Shown: one piece after another, positions 42,133 through 51,887 of the stretch
Layout of the letters: each line of letters opens with the position of its first letter
Numbering within the stretch: the stretch's first letter is position 1
From: JAGAJR01 sp048463395
Lineage (GTDB): Bacteria > Pseudomonadota > Alphaproteobacteria > RF32 > CAG-239
DNA: 64,000 bases
Assembly (NCBI GenBank): GCA_048463395.1
Contig: DBFWPL010000025.1
Coordinates: 1 to 64,000 of the forward strand
Direction: 5' to 3'
Program-made: the position numbers and the translations under genes
Notes under the pieces: generated by a model
The model's input: the letters and a program-made list of their open reading frames with translations, nothing else
What the model was told of the DNA's origin: nothing
Databases searched by the model: none

Positions 42133-44355
42133 TTATTCCTGATTGTCATCGTCGAATTCGTCATCTTCAAATTCATCGTCTAAATCTTCGTCCGGATTAT
42201 AATCGAGGCCAAGTTTGGAGAGCATGTCTTCGTTAATATCCTCGCGTTGAGCGACAATCCAATCCGGAACCCATGGAGCCGGAGGAAGTTTGGATAAGGC
42301 CAGCATTTGTTTATCCAGATAAAAACGCGGTGCATCGGCGATGATCGGGCGGTCGATGGAGCCTTGCATCAGGACAACTTGTTTTAACATCGGCAAGCTC
42401 AGCAATTGCGTGGTGCTGATAACCGAAGTTCCCTGTAATTGATAACTGACGTTTTTGGCAAACGGATTGGAGCCTTTGCCCAGACCGCCTTCGTTTTTGG
42501 AGAAAGACGTGGTTTGAACGGTTTTGTTACCAATCATTTTAGAGAAACGTTGGGCTGTCTGTTCGTTGTTCTGAGACAAGATGACTTTGCATGCGGTGGT
42601 GGAAATCACGGTTTCCAAATCGTCTTTTCCGTATTTACCGGAGATTTGTCCCAGGTCTTGTCCGATAAGCAGATATGACACTTTCTGTCCACGACCGACC
42701 GCCGGTCCGTCGATAATGGCTTTTAATTTAGGCATTTGCGGAAACTCGTCGAGTACGAACAGGCAAGGGTAAGGCCCCATTTTGCCTTCGGTTTTGTTGA
42801 CGAAGTTAGGCGGATTTGCAATCAGATATGAAGACATAAGCTCAATAAACGTACCGCTGATGATGTTCAAGGCTCGTGCGTCAACCTGGTTAACGGAAAG
42901 ATAAACGGAGATAGGTTTCCATTCTCCCGTAATCGGGTCTTTCATACCGCGGAGGTCTCTAAATTGCAAATCAGAGAAACTGGTGCGGGATACCACGGCC
43001 GAGTTTTTAAAGATGCCGATGCCCGAGAAACCGGTAGAAAGCACGGAACCTCTTTCTTTATCCGGCATGGAGCTTAATTGGCTCAATTCAACGATACAGC
43101 GTTGAGAGTAACCGAATTTGCGGGCTTCGGCAATGGCTTCTTCAAGCAAATCTCTCATCGGGTCAGCCATGGCGGCCATTTGGTCGCCTTCTTCCAGACG
43201 GCGTTTGATTTCCTGAGACTGCTTAATCTGGGCTTCGGTAATCCATTCCAAAATCATGGCCAGGCAAGATTCATGCCCGATCCATTTTTCCGGCAGCAAA
43301 GCCCAAGTTCCGATAGGCAGGTAATTGTCTATGGTAATATTGTTGTTTTTGAGGTTTTGGATAGCCTGAGCCGACATCGGGTCGTGCATTTCCATATAAT
43401 AACCTTCAAGTACGCGTTTGTCTTCTTCATCCAGTTTGCCTTCATAGACACGGCCGATGAAGTAGTCGTTAGCCCGGGCCCTTTCGCATTTTGAGGCAAT
43501 GAAGTGAATGAAACCGGTCAGGGCTGAACGTCCGGTCTTGGACCAGTGTGGGTCGGCACCGCCTTTAGGGTCTTCAACCAAAATGTTACACATGGAGTCA
43601 ACATACATATCGCGGTCAGGTCCCGGCATTGGCAATGCTTGCGGGGAAAGCGGATTCCAGCTTGGATAATAAACACCTTCTGCCGGATTATCTTCGGCAC
43701 CCCAGTTAATTACGAAAACAGGTCCGTCTTTGGCTCGGGCTCCGGTTGTGCTGTAACACAGTTCCGGTTTAGGGTCGTTTACGATAATGCTCATGCCGTG
43801 AGAGTTGAAAATGGTCGGAATAACCACTCCGGCTGTTTTACCGGTACCCGGAGGAGCACAACACAGGGTGGCCAGTGTTTCTTTGAGCATAAGCATTTTG
43901 CCGTTGAATTTTCCGACAACCTGACAAAAACCGTCAAAGCCGAGCAACGGCATTTTTTTGATGTCTTTTTCCGTGGCAATGCGGGCAGAACCGTGGATGT
44001 TTGATTGGAAACGGTATGGGTTGGTTATCACGCCGATAATAATTCCGGTCGGTAGGGACAGAATCGGAAGAATCGGAAGCCAGAGACTTACCGAGAACGG
44101 GCCGTGATATCCGGATAATTGTTTGAACCAGTTCCAATATCTTGAGAATAGGAAGTTTGGATTGTTGATAATGGCACTGATAAATTTACCGACATCGTTC
44201 AGCGTGTCTTTGGAAATACCGCTGCCGATAAGGTACCCTAAAGGCATGGATATGATTGCGAGAACAATTGTAACGGCCAATGAAATGACGATGGTTAAAA
44301 CCATCCATTTCACCGCGTTATCATACTCTTCCCATTCTTCTCCTCTTTTTTGCAT
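42133..44355 (-). CDS. Type IV coupling ATPase, VirD4/TraG family
   Basis: The 740-residue protein has two N-terminal membrane helices (about 17-40 and 90-110) and then a RecA-like ATPase domain with Walker A CAPPGTGKTAG (about 164-174), IIVNDPKPEL and Walker B CLFVLDEFPQM. This is the T4CP architecture, which recruits DNA-relaxase complexes or protein effectors to a type IV secretion channel. The C-terminus ends in a strongly acidic tail (DEDLDDEFEDDEFDDD), unusual and perhaps a binding surface. No VirB genes or relaxase are in the window. It lies between four unknown genes and the HNH-SUKH pair. Confidence 0.9.
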   Translation of the reverse strand: MQKRGEEWEEYDNAVKWMVLTIVISLAVTIVLAIISMPLGYLIGSGISKDTLNDVGKFISAIINNPNFLFSRYWNWFKQLSGYHGPFSVSLWLPILPILSLPTGIIIGVITNPYRFQSNIHGSARIATEKDIKKMPLLGFDGFCQVVGKFNGKMLMLKETLATLCCAPPGTGKTAGVVIPTIFNSHGMSIIVNDPKPELCYSTTGARAKDGPVFVINWGAEDNPAEGVYYPSWNPLSPQALPMPGPDRDMYVDSMCNILVEDPKGGADPHWSKTGRSALTGFIHFIASKCERARANDYFIGRVYEGKLDEEDKRVLEGYYMEMHDPMSAQAIQNLKNNNITIDNYLPIGTWALLPEKWIGHESCLAMILEWITEAQIKQSQEIKRRLEEGDQMAAMADPMRDLLEEAIAEARKFGYSQRCIVELSQLSSMPDKERGSVLSTGFSGIGIFKNSAVVSRTSFSDLQFRDLRGMKDPITGEWKPISVYLSVNQVDARALNIISGTFIELMSSYLIANPPNFVNKTEGKMGPYPCLFVLDEFPQMPKLKAIIDGPAVGRGQKVSYLLIGQDLGQISGKYGKDDLETVISTTACKVILSQNNEQTAQRFSKMIGNKTVQTTSFSKNEGGLGKGSNPFAKNVSYQLQGTSVISTTQLLSLPMLKQVVLMQGSIDRPIIADAPRFYLDKQMLALSKLPPAPWVPDWIVAQREDINEDMLSKLGLDYNPDEDLDDEFEDDEFDDDNQE

Positions 44356-44369
44356 TTTTACTCTACACC

Positions 44370-45635
44370 TTACGCAATGTTTCTAATTAGTTTTTTTACT
44401 TTTTCAAATTTGTCTTTATCGATTTTATCGTTTGCTTCTTCCAATGTTTTGGAGAACAGTTTCAGTTCTTTCGGGGTTCCCCGGTCAATGCGGGTAACGT
44501 TGATGTCCATGTCGTCCCAGACTTCAAACATATCTTCAGCATTGATGATATTGCCGATTTGTTCCACAACATAAGCCTTAATTTCAAATTTCAAATCCTG
44601 TTCTTCTAATTTGTCGGCTAAAATCCGGCGGGACAAATCAACCTTGCGTACAGGGGAAATCCGGTGGGAACTCTCAGAAAACCACAGCGGTTCTTCGTCA
44701 TTGAAACGTTCTTCATCAGCGAGCCAGTCGCCCGGTTCTTTATCCAATAAACAAAGACAGATTTGTTTGTCGGCAACGCCGATAAAGTCTATCAGGTTAT
44801 TTTTGATGGTTGTTCCGGAAATGACCTCATATCCCTTTTGTTTGATGACTTCCAGACTGGAGTTGCCGCTTCCCCGAGAGGAAGGTTGTTTGGCGGCAGG
44901 AGTTGTTGTCGCAGGGGCTTTTTTCTCTTTAGGGGTTTTGGTGTTTTTGTTTTTTGTTGTTTTATCTTCTTGTCGCAGAGAAGGAGTTTCATTTACAGGT
45001 TCTTCTTTTCTGTCATTATCCTGTTTATCAAAAGCGTCAAAATTAAAGTCAAAATCGTCTTCTTCACTATCGTCAAATCGGAAAAGGGAGTGGTCGAATA
45101 CTTTTTCCGGTGTAGGAGCCGGTTTGACTTCCGGAGCGGGAGCTTTTGGTTTGATGCGGTTCGGAGCGGAACGAGAGGTTGCCGGCCGAGGTGATAAATC
45201 AAATTTCTCGTCAATCGGGTTGCGAATACTGCGAGGACGGACTTCTTTGTAGGATTTTTTCTTTTTAACAGCTCGGGTGCTGGCTGCCGTATTGGCAATC
45301 ATTTTAACCGGTTTGAAGAAAATGCTGTTGAAGAGTTTTAATGGAGACAAGGCAATTTTTAAAAAGATTTTTTCCCAGGCAATCATGCTTAAAGCCGCCC
45401 AGCCGGTCAGCCAGAGCGGAATAAACGTCAGGATGATTAACACAAAAGCCCATTCTTTGGGATCATCAATGACCCAGCCGGACATCCACAAATCCCATGC
45501 GTGTTGCCAGTGGCCGGTGCGGAAGATGTCAAAACGCCAGTTTCGGAGCATAATAACCCTAATGCCTTCAATGAAGAACACGCTCCAAAAAAGGCCGACA
45601 CATATGATTCTTATTAATATCAATAAGGGTTTCAA
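44370..45635 (-). CDS. Membrane protein with long disordered linker, secretion-cluster component
   Basis: I take TTG 45635, six bases after GGAG, as start (421 residues); the frame extends to a TTG at 45650. Two or three membrane helices occupy the first 110 residues. A basic, proline/lysine/threonine-rich linker (about 120-275) precedes a folded C-terminal domain (LEVIKQKGYEVISGTTIKNN onward) which resembles a small nuclease-fold or nucleotide-binding alpha/beta domain but is not recognised. It starts the set immediately upstream of the coupling ATPase (14-base gap). Confidence 0.65.
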   Translation of the reverse strand: MKPLLILIRIICVGLFWSVFFIEGIRVIMLRNWRFDIFRTGHWQHAWDLWMSGWVIDDPKEWAFVLIILTFIPLWLTGWAALSMIAWEKIFLKIALSPLKLFNSIFFKPVKMIANTAASTRAVKKKKSYKEVRPRSIRNPIDEKFDLSPRPATSRSAPNRIKPKAPAPEVKPAPTPEKVFDHSLFRFDDSEEDDFDFNFDAFDKQDNDRKEEPVNETPSLRQEDKTTKNKNTKTPKEKKAPATTTPAAKQPSSRGSGNSSLEVIKQKGYEVISGTTIKNNLIDFIGVADKQICLCLLDKEPGDWLADEERFNDEEPLWFSESSHRISPVRKVDLSRRILADKLEEQDLKFEIKAYVVEQIGNIINAEDMFEVWDDMDINVTRIDRGTPKELKLFSKTLEEANDKIDKDKFEKVKKLIRNIA

Positions 45636-45691
45636 GCTTCTCTCCAACAATTATGCCATAGTATAACAGCATTAGAATTGTTAACAACTGT

Positions 45692-46186
45692 TTATTTTTC
45701 GCTGTTCATTTTTTCCTGAATGCTTTCTCTTATTTGAGAAGAGGTGTTTTCCGGAGATCTGTTTTTGTCAAAGAGTTTCATTCTGTCTTCAATCAGCTCA
45801 TCCAGTTTCTGAGATTTTTTGCTGCCGCCCATGTTTTTTAAGACAATACGGGAAGAAGCTTCGCCATATTTTTTGATTTTACGTTTGTTATACCAGATAA
45901 TCGGTGTCAATAACAATTGCACGAAGTCTTTTCGGTAAAAATATCTCCAGCCGAGTATCCAGACTGGTATAATCAGCAGCAGACAAGTAACAAAAAGATA
46001 GTCTTTTCCGCTTTTGATGCGGCCGCCGTTTTCCCAAAAGGTATTGATTGTCTGCCAGTCTCCGGCGGAAAGGTAGTTAAAATTCCAAATAAGATAAATA
46101 AGAAGGCCGGTGCAATAGACATAGGCATAGGTCCAAATTGTTCCGACCAAACAAAATTTGATGAATTTGGCTAGTTTTTTAAGCAT
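45692..46186 (-). CDS. Small membrane protein of the T4CP cluster
   Basis: The 164-residue protein has two hydrophobic helices (about 10-35 and 62-82), then a basic stretch and a charged helical tail. Its layout, including a W-x-x-G-R-Y-like patch after the second helix, is reminiscent of the N-terminal part of the neighbouring 44370-45635 protein, suggesting the two membrane parts are related or form a complex. No family is recognised. Gaps to neighbours are 22 and 56 bases. Confidence 0.68.
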   Translation of the reverse strand: MLKKLAKFIKFCLVGTIWTYAYVYCTGLLIYLIWNFNYLSAGDWQTINTFWENGGRIKSGKDYLFVTCLLLIIPVWILGWRYFYRKDFVQLLLTPIIWYNKRKIKKYGEASSRIVLKNMGGSKKSQKLDELIEDRMKLFDKNRSPENTSSQIRESIQEKMNSEK

Positions 46187-46208
46187 TTTTCTTGATTTCC
46201 TTATTTCT

Positions 46209-47885
46209 TTATCTACCGCCTATGCCACCAAGCATTTGAGCCATTTGACGGTCTTTTAAGGCTTGTTGTTGTTTTTGTTGATTATTTTTGTTGATGGTTT
46301 GCTGAGCTTTTTTGTCGGCTTCAACGGTTCCTGATACAGGTCCTGTCGCATTGTAATATTCTAATTTACTTTGCCATTTAATATATTCTTGTTGTTCTTT
46401 TTCGCTTAGATTTCCTTTGTGATCAAGGGTTTCCAGTTTCTTTTGGCAAATATCAACCAGTTTTTGTCTCCGGTCAATGTTATTGACTCGTCTTTGGGTT
46501 GCTTGCACCAATTCCTGATCTTTCTCGGCCATTTTCCCCATCATCATCTGTTCAATATTTTTTCCTTCAACGGCTTCCTGATAAAGGCCTTTAGGTTGAT
46601 TATCCCGCTGATTGTCATTGGCGGGAGCGTTATCCCAGCCTAAAGATTCTTTTATTTTATCAAGTGCCGGATTTTCTTTCGGCTCTTTGCCTTTTTCAAC
46701 ATAATGCCCTTTTTTATGGTTTTTGTCAGCTTTTTCTCTGGCTTTTACGGCCGTTTTTAAGGTTTCATTCAAAAATGCGGTCGGATCTCGGCCCTCTTTT
46801 CTCTCCTGATCACATTTCTTGGCAATTAACAGTTTGGCTTTCTTTTGATAAGCATCAAACAGTTTTTCGGGATTCGCATTTTTGAAGGCATTAGGGTCGG
46901 CATGCAATTCCGCGGTCATTTGAGCCTGGGCGATTAATGCGGAACTTTGTTCTACGTTTATTAAGTTGTCACGCAGATCTTTCATATTTTTCCCCAGGTC
47001 TTTGAGGAAATCTTTTTTTGTTCTTTTAGGATTATTCTTATCTGGATGCTCAGGCATATTTTGCAGAAAACGTTTTGTCTCCGGACTGAAAGATGTTTCA
47101 TCGTAGTTTCCTGCCATGGCGGCTTTGATGTCTTTTTGGAATGATTTGTCTTGTTCTTCCAACTCTTCCGTTTTCTTTAAACTTTTTTTGTCGGCATAAT
47201 TATCTACTTTGTTTTTTTGTGTAGAGGTTTTATCCGGCGTGTTGCCTGATATTATTTTGTCTTTTTGTCGACCTTGCCGTGCTCTGAAATAAGCTCCGCT
47301 AAGTTTTTCACTTCCTTTTTTCCATAACCAGTTCGCTCCGCCGATAAGCCAGTCAGTATACATATATTGGATAATATCACCTTCTTTGAACGGACCGTCT
47401 TCTTCTTTTCCTTTAGGTTGTTCACCGTCTTTGTTTTCAATTTCCGGAGCATCTTGTTCTTCCAGATTCTTTTTTTGTTCTTCAAGGGCGGCTCTTTCCG
47501 GTGCATCCAGACCCTCGACAAGAAGTTTATGATTGATTTCGTCAATTGTCAGGCCTTTGGCACTTTCTGCCGTGATTCTTTCTTTCGGTTGAGACTGTTC
47601 CGGTGCAGTACCTTCCACGGTTAAGTTCTTATTTTCTTCGGAGACGCCCAAGGTTTCCGGTTGTTTTGTTTCTGAATTGGTTGTTGCAGGAGTTTCTCTT
47701 GAGACTTCCTCAGAAATTCCCATCGTCGTTCTTTTCGGCTCCTGTTGCTGTGTTGCTGCCGGAGAAGCCTGAGACGGTTGCTGAGAAGCTGCAGTGTTTG
47801 TGGCGGTCGGCTTTGTTTGCGGCGTTTGGGTATTTGTTGCAGCCGGTTTAGGAGAAGTTGGGTTTGTCTGTTTTGTATCAGCCAT
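46209..47885 (-). CDS. Large hydrophilic helical protein of the T4CP cluster
   Basis: This 558-residue protein starts with a proline/threonine/glutamine-rich low-complexity region (to about 110). It carries one aromatic patch (IQYMYTDWLIGGANWLWKKG, about 175-195) that may touch the membrane, and is otherwise highly charged and helical, ending in a glutamine-rich segment. No enzyme motif is seen. Its composition and its place in the operon suggest a structural, chaperone-like or secreted component. The start has AGGAT upstream. Confidence 0.68.
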   Translation of the reverse strand: MADTKQTNPTSPKPAATNTQTPQTKPTATNTAASQQPSQASPAATQQQEPKRTTMGISEEVSRETPATTNSETKQPETLGVSEENKNLTVEGTAPEQSQPKERITAESAKGLTIDEINHKLLVEGLDAPERAALEEQKKNLEEQDAPEIENKDGEQPKGKEEDGPFKEGDIIQYMYTDWLIGGANWLWKKGSEKLSGAYFRARQGRQKDKIISGNTPDKTSTQKNKVDNYADKKSLKKTEELEEQDKSFQKDIKAAMAGNYDETSFSPETKRFLQNMPEHPDKNNPKRTKKDFLKDLGKNMKDLRDNLINVEQSSALIAQAQMTAELHADPNAFKNANPEKLFDAYQKKAKLLIAKKCDQERKEGRDPTAFLNETLKTAVKAREKADKNHKKGHYVEKGKEPKENPALDKIKESLGWDNAPANDNQRDNQPKGLYQEAVEGKNIEQMMMGKMAEKDQELVQATQRRVNNIDRRQKLVDICQKKLETLDHKGNLSEKEQQEYIKWQSKLEYYNATGPVSGTVEADKKAQQTINKNNQQKQQQALKDRQMAQMLGGIGGR

Positions 47886-47966
47886 GGTTTTTATCCTGCT
47901 TAAATTTGATTTTATTTAATTTTATCACACTAAAATGTTTTTGTCCATATTTTTGCCAATTTTATT

Positions 47967-48995
47967 TTAAATCTTGAGTTTTCGGATAAATTCACCGATT
48001 TCGATGTTAACCCTTATGCCGTCTTGAGGGGTTGGTTTTATCATTCCGAAGAAACGAGGACGGATTTTACTGACGTCGATCGGAGCGAATACGGCCGGAT
48101 TTTTTGTCAAAACCTGATAAGCTCCGTCAGGATCTTTTTGTGCTGTTTTGAAGTAATTGTTTATTAAACGTTCGGCGTTAATCGGAAATTTCTTTTCTTC
48201 AATAGCTTTGATGTATTTGTTTATCCGATTAATGCGTTCCTGATGTTCCTGATAAATTTCCCGTTCGATTTTTTTTCGCTGAGCTTTTAGACGTCTTTCA
48301 TCATAAGAAATTTCACAGCCTTCCATTTCAATCAAAATCTCAACATAGGAAATGATTGCCAGCTGCAAAGTATCATCGGTTGTTTTTTCGGCAAAATCCA
48401 GTAAATCTTCGTCGCTTGCGTTAGGGTTGATACCTAATGTGTGTAACGGATGGACTTTTAGAATTATGTCCCAACCGGTTAAGGTATCTTCGGCTATTTT
48501 TTTGCCGATAGACGGGCGATAACGGGGAGCCAACATAGAGGTTGTTACTTTGAAATCCGGTATGTCCAAGTTATTTTCTTCAGCAATTAAAGCAATGGCA
48601 TCGGCGAAATTGGTGTAAGCCTGATAAAGAGCATTTTCTTCTTCTTCCAGATTTTCAGCAGATATGGAAGGGAGTTGGACAGTGGGTTTTTCTTCTTCTT
48701 CGGAAGGTGTTTTTCCTGATTTGAGCTGTTCGATTTCATCGTCAACGGTTTCAAGCTCTGAACTGATGAAATCATTCAATAAGCGTTCAAACTCGTCATC
48801 ATCGTTGCTTTCTCTGATTGTGAGAGTAGGGGTTTCTTCCGTATCTGTTGATGTTTCAGGCAAATCAAAGTTGTCTTCAATCAAATTTGAGATTTCTTCA
48901 TGAATTGGAATGTCCGGTGCCGGAGAGGCCGGTTGCTGCACGGCTTTTTTTACTTTTATTTTTTTGAAAACCTTAACGTTTTGTTGTTCGCTCAT
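47967..48995 (-). CDS. Hydrophilic protein of unknown function, T4CP cluster
   Basis: The 342-residue protein has a lysine-rich beginning (KVFKKIKVKKAV), a long acidic, probably disordered region (about 25-125), then a helical domain with YQAYTNFADAIALIAEENN and a basic helix around 245-275, ending in strands (DGIRVNIEIGEFIRKL). No family is recognised. Its Shine-Dalgarno AGGA overlaps the stop codon of the upstream small membrane gene, so the two are translationally coupled. Confidence 0.68.
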   Translation of the reverse strand: MSEQQNVKVFKKIKVKKAVQQPASPAPDIPIHEEISNLIEDNFDLPETSTDTEETPTLTIRESNDDDEFERLLNDFISSELETVDDEIEQLKSGKTPSEEEEKPTVQLPSISAENLEEEENALYQAYTNFADAIALIAEENNLDIPDFKVTTSMLAPRYRPSIGKKIAEDTLTGWDIILKVHPLHTLGINPNASDEDLLDFAEKTTDDTLQLAIISYVEILIEMEGCEISYDERRLKAQRKKIEREIYQEHQERINRINKYIKAIEEKKFPINAERLINNYFKTAQKDPDGAYQVLTKNPAVFAPIDVSKIRPRFFGMIKPTPQDGIRVNIEIGEFIRKLKI

Positions 48996-49005
48996 CTTAC
49001 TTTTC

Positions 49006-49293
49006 CTAATTGATTTTTAATGTAGAGAGTTTTTGTCCGGATATGGTGTCAAAAATTATGATACGGTCGGATTCTCCGCCGCCTTCTATATGAATATATA
49101 AATGTCCGTTTTGTTCAACCATATTTTTAACGAAACTGCCTTGAGGTTCCTGCAGGTTGATTTGCCGGGGGAGAGGTTCCGTTTTCTTTTGATTTTTCCG
49201 GTACAGAGAACCTAAAAGCATAAGACTTCCGAAAATCAGTGCAAAAGTCAAAACAAAAACGGTTGTTTTCACTAATCTCAGTTTGTCCATCAT
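49006..49293 (-). CDS. Small membrane-anchored protein next to rluD (DUF6476-like)
   Basis: ATG 49293 gives 95 residues. One N-terminal membrane helix (about 8-30) is followed by a short periplasmic domain ending with strands (HLYIHIEGG and RIIIFDTISGQKL). Similar small proteins, DUF6476, lie beside RluA-type synthases in alphaproteobacteria, and here the gene is divergent from rluD with an 84-base gap. The function is unknown. It is also the first gene of the leftward cluster that leads to the coupling ATPase. Confidence 0.6.
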   Translation of the reverse strand: MMDKLRLVKTTVFVLTFALIFGSLMLLGSLYRKNQKKTEPLPRQINLQEPQGSFVKNMVEQNGHLYIHIEGGGESDRIIIFDTISGQKLSTLKIN

Positions 49294-49377
49294 CAATTCC
49301 TTGCAAATTATGTGATTATCTGTATTTTAATATTGATTTGGTAACTATATGGTAAATTTTTTGATTTTAAATTAAAG

Positions 49378-50355
49378 ATGGAAGAAACGGAACAGAACAT
49401 ATTTTTTACAGAACCGGTATCTGCGGAAGAAAAAGGGAGCCGTTTGGATAAATATCTGGCTTCGGTTGTTCCGGGAATGTCTCGTTCCCGGATTCAAAAT
49501 TTGATAGAAAACGGTTATGTTTCCCGTGATGATGACATTATCTCCGATAATTCCTTTAAGGTAAAACTTGAAGATGTTTACCAAATTTTTATTCCGGCGG
49601 CTGAGGAAGCAGAGCCTGAGCCTGAAGACATTCCGTTAGATGTCGTTTATGAAGACAATGACTTGATTGTTGTAAACAAGCCTGCCGGTATGACGGTTCA
49701 TCCGGCACCGGGAGCTTACCACGGGACATTGGTAAACGCATTGTTGTATCATTGCCGGGACAATTTGTCTGGAATCGGCGGGGTAAAACGTCCGGGGATT
49801 GTTCATCGTATTGATAAAGATACCAGCGGTTTGTTGGTTGTGGCTAAAAATGACGCGGCACATCATGGTTTAAGCGAGCAATTTTTTGAGCATTCTATCG
49901 AAAGAACCTATTTTGCCGTTGTTTACGGTGTTCCGAATCCGATGTCCGGACGGATAGAGGCCAATATCGGTCGAAGTCTGTATGACCGCAAAAAAATGGC
50001 TGTTCTTCAGGGAAAAGGAAAGCCCGCAGTTACGCATTACAAGACTATAAAGAGTTTTGGAGGAGCGGCTTCTTTAATCCAATGTAATCTGGAAACCGGC
50101 CGGACTCATCAGATTCGCGTCCATATGTCCAGTATTGGGTGTAATTTGATTGGAGATCAGGTGTATTCCAAGGCTAAAAAGTCATCTTTGAAGTTTGGCA
50201 ATGATGATGTGAAAAACTATGTTAACAATTTTCCCCGTCAGGCTCTTCATGCTGCGTCTTTAGGGTTTGTTCATCCCGTAACCGCTGAAAAACTTCAGTT
50301 TTCATCTGATTTTCCTGCGGATATTCAAGAACTTTTAGATAAGCTGGTGTTCTAA
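49378..50355 (+). CDS. rluD: 23S rRNA pseudouridine synthase RluD-like
   Basis: The 325-residue protein has an N-terminal S4 RNA-binding domain (SRLDKYLASVVPGMSRSRIQ) and the RluA-type catalytic domain with the aspartate in HRIDKDTSGLLVVAK and the GRTHQIRVH motif. RluD makes pseudouridines in helix 69 of 23S rRNA. The pairing with rpoH just downstream is common in alphaproteobacteria. The ATG at 49378 has no good Shine-Dalgarno. Confidence 0.92.
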   Translation: MEETEQNIFFTEPVSAEEKGSRLDKYLASVVPGMSRSRIQNLIENGYVSRDDDIISDNSFKVKLEDVYQIFIPAAEEAEPEPEDIPLDVVYEDNDLIVVNKPAGMTVHPAPGAYHGTLVNALLYHCRDNLSGIGGVKRPGIVHRIDKDTSGLLVVAKNDAAHHGLSEQFFEHSIERTYFAVVYGVPNPMSGRIEANIGRSLYDRKKMAVLQGKGKPAVTHYKTIKSFGGAASLIQCNLETGRTHQIRVHMSSIGCNLIGDQVYSKAKKSSLKFGNDDVKNYVNNFPRQALHAASLGFVHPVTAEKLQFSSDFPADIQELLDKLVF

Positions 50356-50483
50356 TTTTCCGATACCTGAAAACTAAAAAAACTGCACCAATTTGTAAAT
50401 ATTTGTGGTAAGTTACAACCAATAGATGGGTGCGAACCCTCAATTTATTTTTGCAGTCAAATTGTATTTTAGGAGAATTTAAA

Positions 50484-51359
50484 ATGGACAATGTATCTTC
50501 TCTAAATGGACTTGACTTTTCGCCGGAAATTAATTTGGTGAGATATTTACAAAGTATCAGAAAATATCCGATACTTTCTTCTGAAGAAGAATATGAATTG
50601 GCAATGGCTTATAAACAGTCAAAGGATGCAGACATTGCTTCCAAACTGGTAACTTCCCATTTGCGTCTTGTAGTTAAAGTGGTTTCTAAATATAAAGGAT
50701 ACGGACTTCCTGTCAGTGAAATGATCAGCGAGGGAAACATTGGTCTTCTGTATGCGGTTGATAAGTTTGATCCGGAAAAAGGTTTTCGTTTTTCAACTTA
50801 TGCTCTGTGGTGGATTAAGGCTTCTATCCAGAAATATATTCTCAATTCCTGGTCTCTGGTTAAAATCGGAACAACAGCTGCTCAGAAAAAGCTCTTTTTT
50901 AATCTGAGAAAAATTAAGAACAAACTTAACCTGACGGATGATCGTGATTTGTCAAATGCGGTGCTGAATGATATTGCTCAGTTTTTGGATGTCAGTGTTC
51001 AGGAGGTGACGGATATGAATATGCGTTTGCAGTCTCATGACGGTTCATTGAACTCGGTTATTGACGCTTCTTCCGAGAGCGGTTCTGAGTGGATTGATTT
51101 TATTTCTGACAACAAACCTAATCAGGAAGATGTACTGGCTTATTCCGAAACGATGGTACGCCGCCGCCGGATGTTTAATCAGGCTCTGGGATGTCTGAAT
51201 CCGAGAGAAAAGGATATTTTGTTTAAGAGACGTCTTGGCGACAAAGCCGTTACGCTTGATGATTTGAGCAAAACTTATGCCATCTCCAAAGAAAGAGTGC
51301 GTCAGATTGAATTGAACTCAATCAAAAAAATCAGGAAGGCTGTTGAGGTTATGCAATAA
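50484..51359 (+). CDS. rpoH: Heat-shock sigma factor RpoH (sigma-32)
   Basis: ATG 50484 after AGGAG (50471-50475) gives 291 residues; an upstream GTG frame extension is rejected. Region 1.2 (YPILSSEEEYELA), region 2 (FSTYALWWIKASIQ), the sigma-32-specific box QKKLFFNLRKIK and region 4 (LNPREKDILFKRR, then KERVRQIE) identify RpoH. It directs transcription of chaperones and proteases. The 124-base upstream region holds short inverted repeats but I could not define a thermosensor. Confidence 0.95.
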   Translation: MDNVSSLNGLDFSPEINLVRYLQSIRKYPILSSEEEYELAMAYKQSKDADIASKLVTSHLRLVVKVVSKYKGYGLPVSEMISEGNIGLLYAVDKFDPEKGFRFSTYALWWIKASIQKYILNSWSLVKIGTTAAQKKLFFNLRKIKNKLNLTDDRDLSNAVLNDIAQFLDVSVQEVTDMNMRLQSHDGSLNSVIDASSESGSEWIDFISDNKPNQEDVLAYSETMVRRRRMFNQALGCLNPREKDILFKRRLGDKAVTLDDLSKTYAISKERVRQIELNSIKKIRKAVEVMQ

Positions 51360-51362
51360 ATC

Positions 51363-51394
51363 AAAAAAAATCCCCGAATTTCGGGGATTTTTTT
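51363..51394. terminator. Bidirectional terminator after rpoH
   Basis: A run of A residues, TCCCCGAAATTTCGGGGA-type stem (51371-51388) and a run of seven T residues form a strong symmetrical terminator for rpoH and the convergent gene ending at 51393. Confidence 0.92.
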
Positions 51395-51887
51395 AGTTCT
51401 CTTTTTCAGAGTGTTTGTTGACTATTTCCGTTCCCCATTCTTCAGCAAGTTTTTCCAACTTGGCATCAATGGTTTTGAGCCTTTTCTGAGCGGAAATTTT
51501 GGAAATGAATACAAAGAAATTCGGTAATTCGCAATAAATAATCAACCCGATGGCGGCAGAACCAAACATGATAATCAGATTAAATATATTGCTGATTAAG
51601 AACAGAGCGTGGTCAACCGTGAAATTGTTGATAATATTTAAGATATACATAAACACGCCGGAGAGGTTAAAACCTCCGATAATAATAAGCTTGTTGGTGT
51701 TTTTGACATCGGTAATCGATACGGTCAGTGTCGGCAGCATACCGATAAAGATAACGATAATGGCCGGCAGCATGCTTATTGTTGCGATGATTAATCCGAA
51801 AAGCAGCAGTATTTTTTGAGGAAAAGACAGCACGCTGTAAGCGGATTTATTCTTTTTAGTTTGTTTTCTTCCGGGTATTCTGCTCAT
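51393..51887 (-). CDS. Membrane protein coupled to the pseudokinase gene
   Basis: The start ATG 51887 overlaps the stop of the upstream gene (ATGA), so the two are translated together. The 164-residue protein has a basic start, about four hydrophobic helices (30-55, 65-90, 90-110, 112-135) and a charged C-terminal helix. I recognise no family. Tight coupling suggests it is a partner of the membrane-anchored pseudokinase. Confidence 0.68.
   Translation of the reverse strand: MSRIPGRKQTKKNKSAYSVLSFPQKILLLFGLIIATISMLPAIIVIFIGMLPTLTVSITDVKNTNKLIIIGGFNLSGVFMYILNIINNFTVDHALFLISNIFNLIIMFGSAAIGLIIYCELPNFFVFISKISAQKRLKTIDAKLEKLAEEWGTEIVNKHSEKEN

Noticed and set aside
43546..44004. 152-codon ORF on the plus strand
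   Set aside because: Antisense to the conserved ATPase part of the coupling protein.
44611..45252. 213-codon serine/arginine-rich ORF on the plus strand
   Set aside because: It is the antisense of a low-complexity linker in the gene at 44370-45635, which explains the odd composition.
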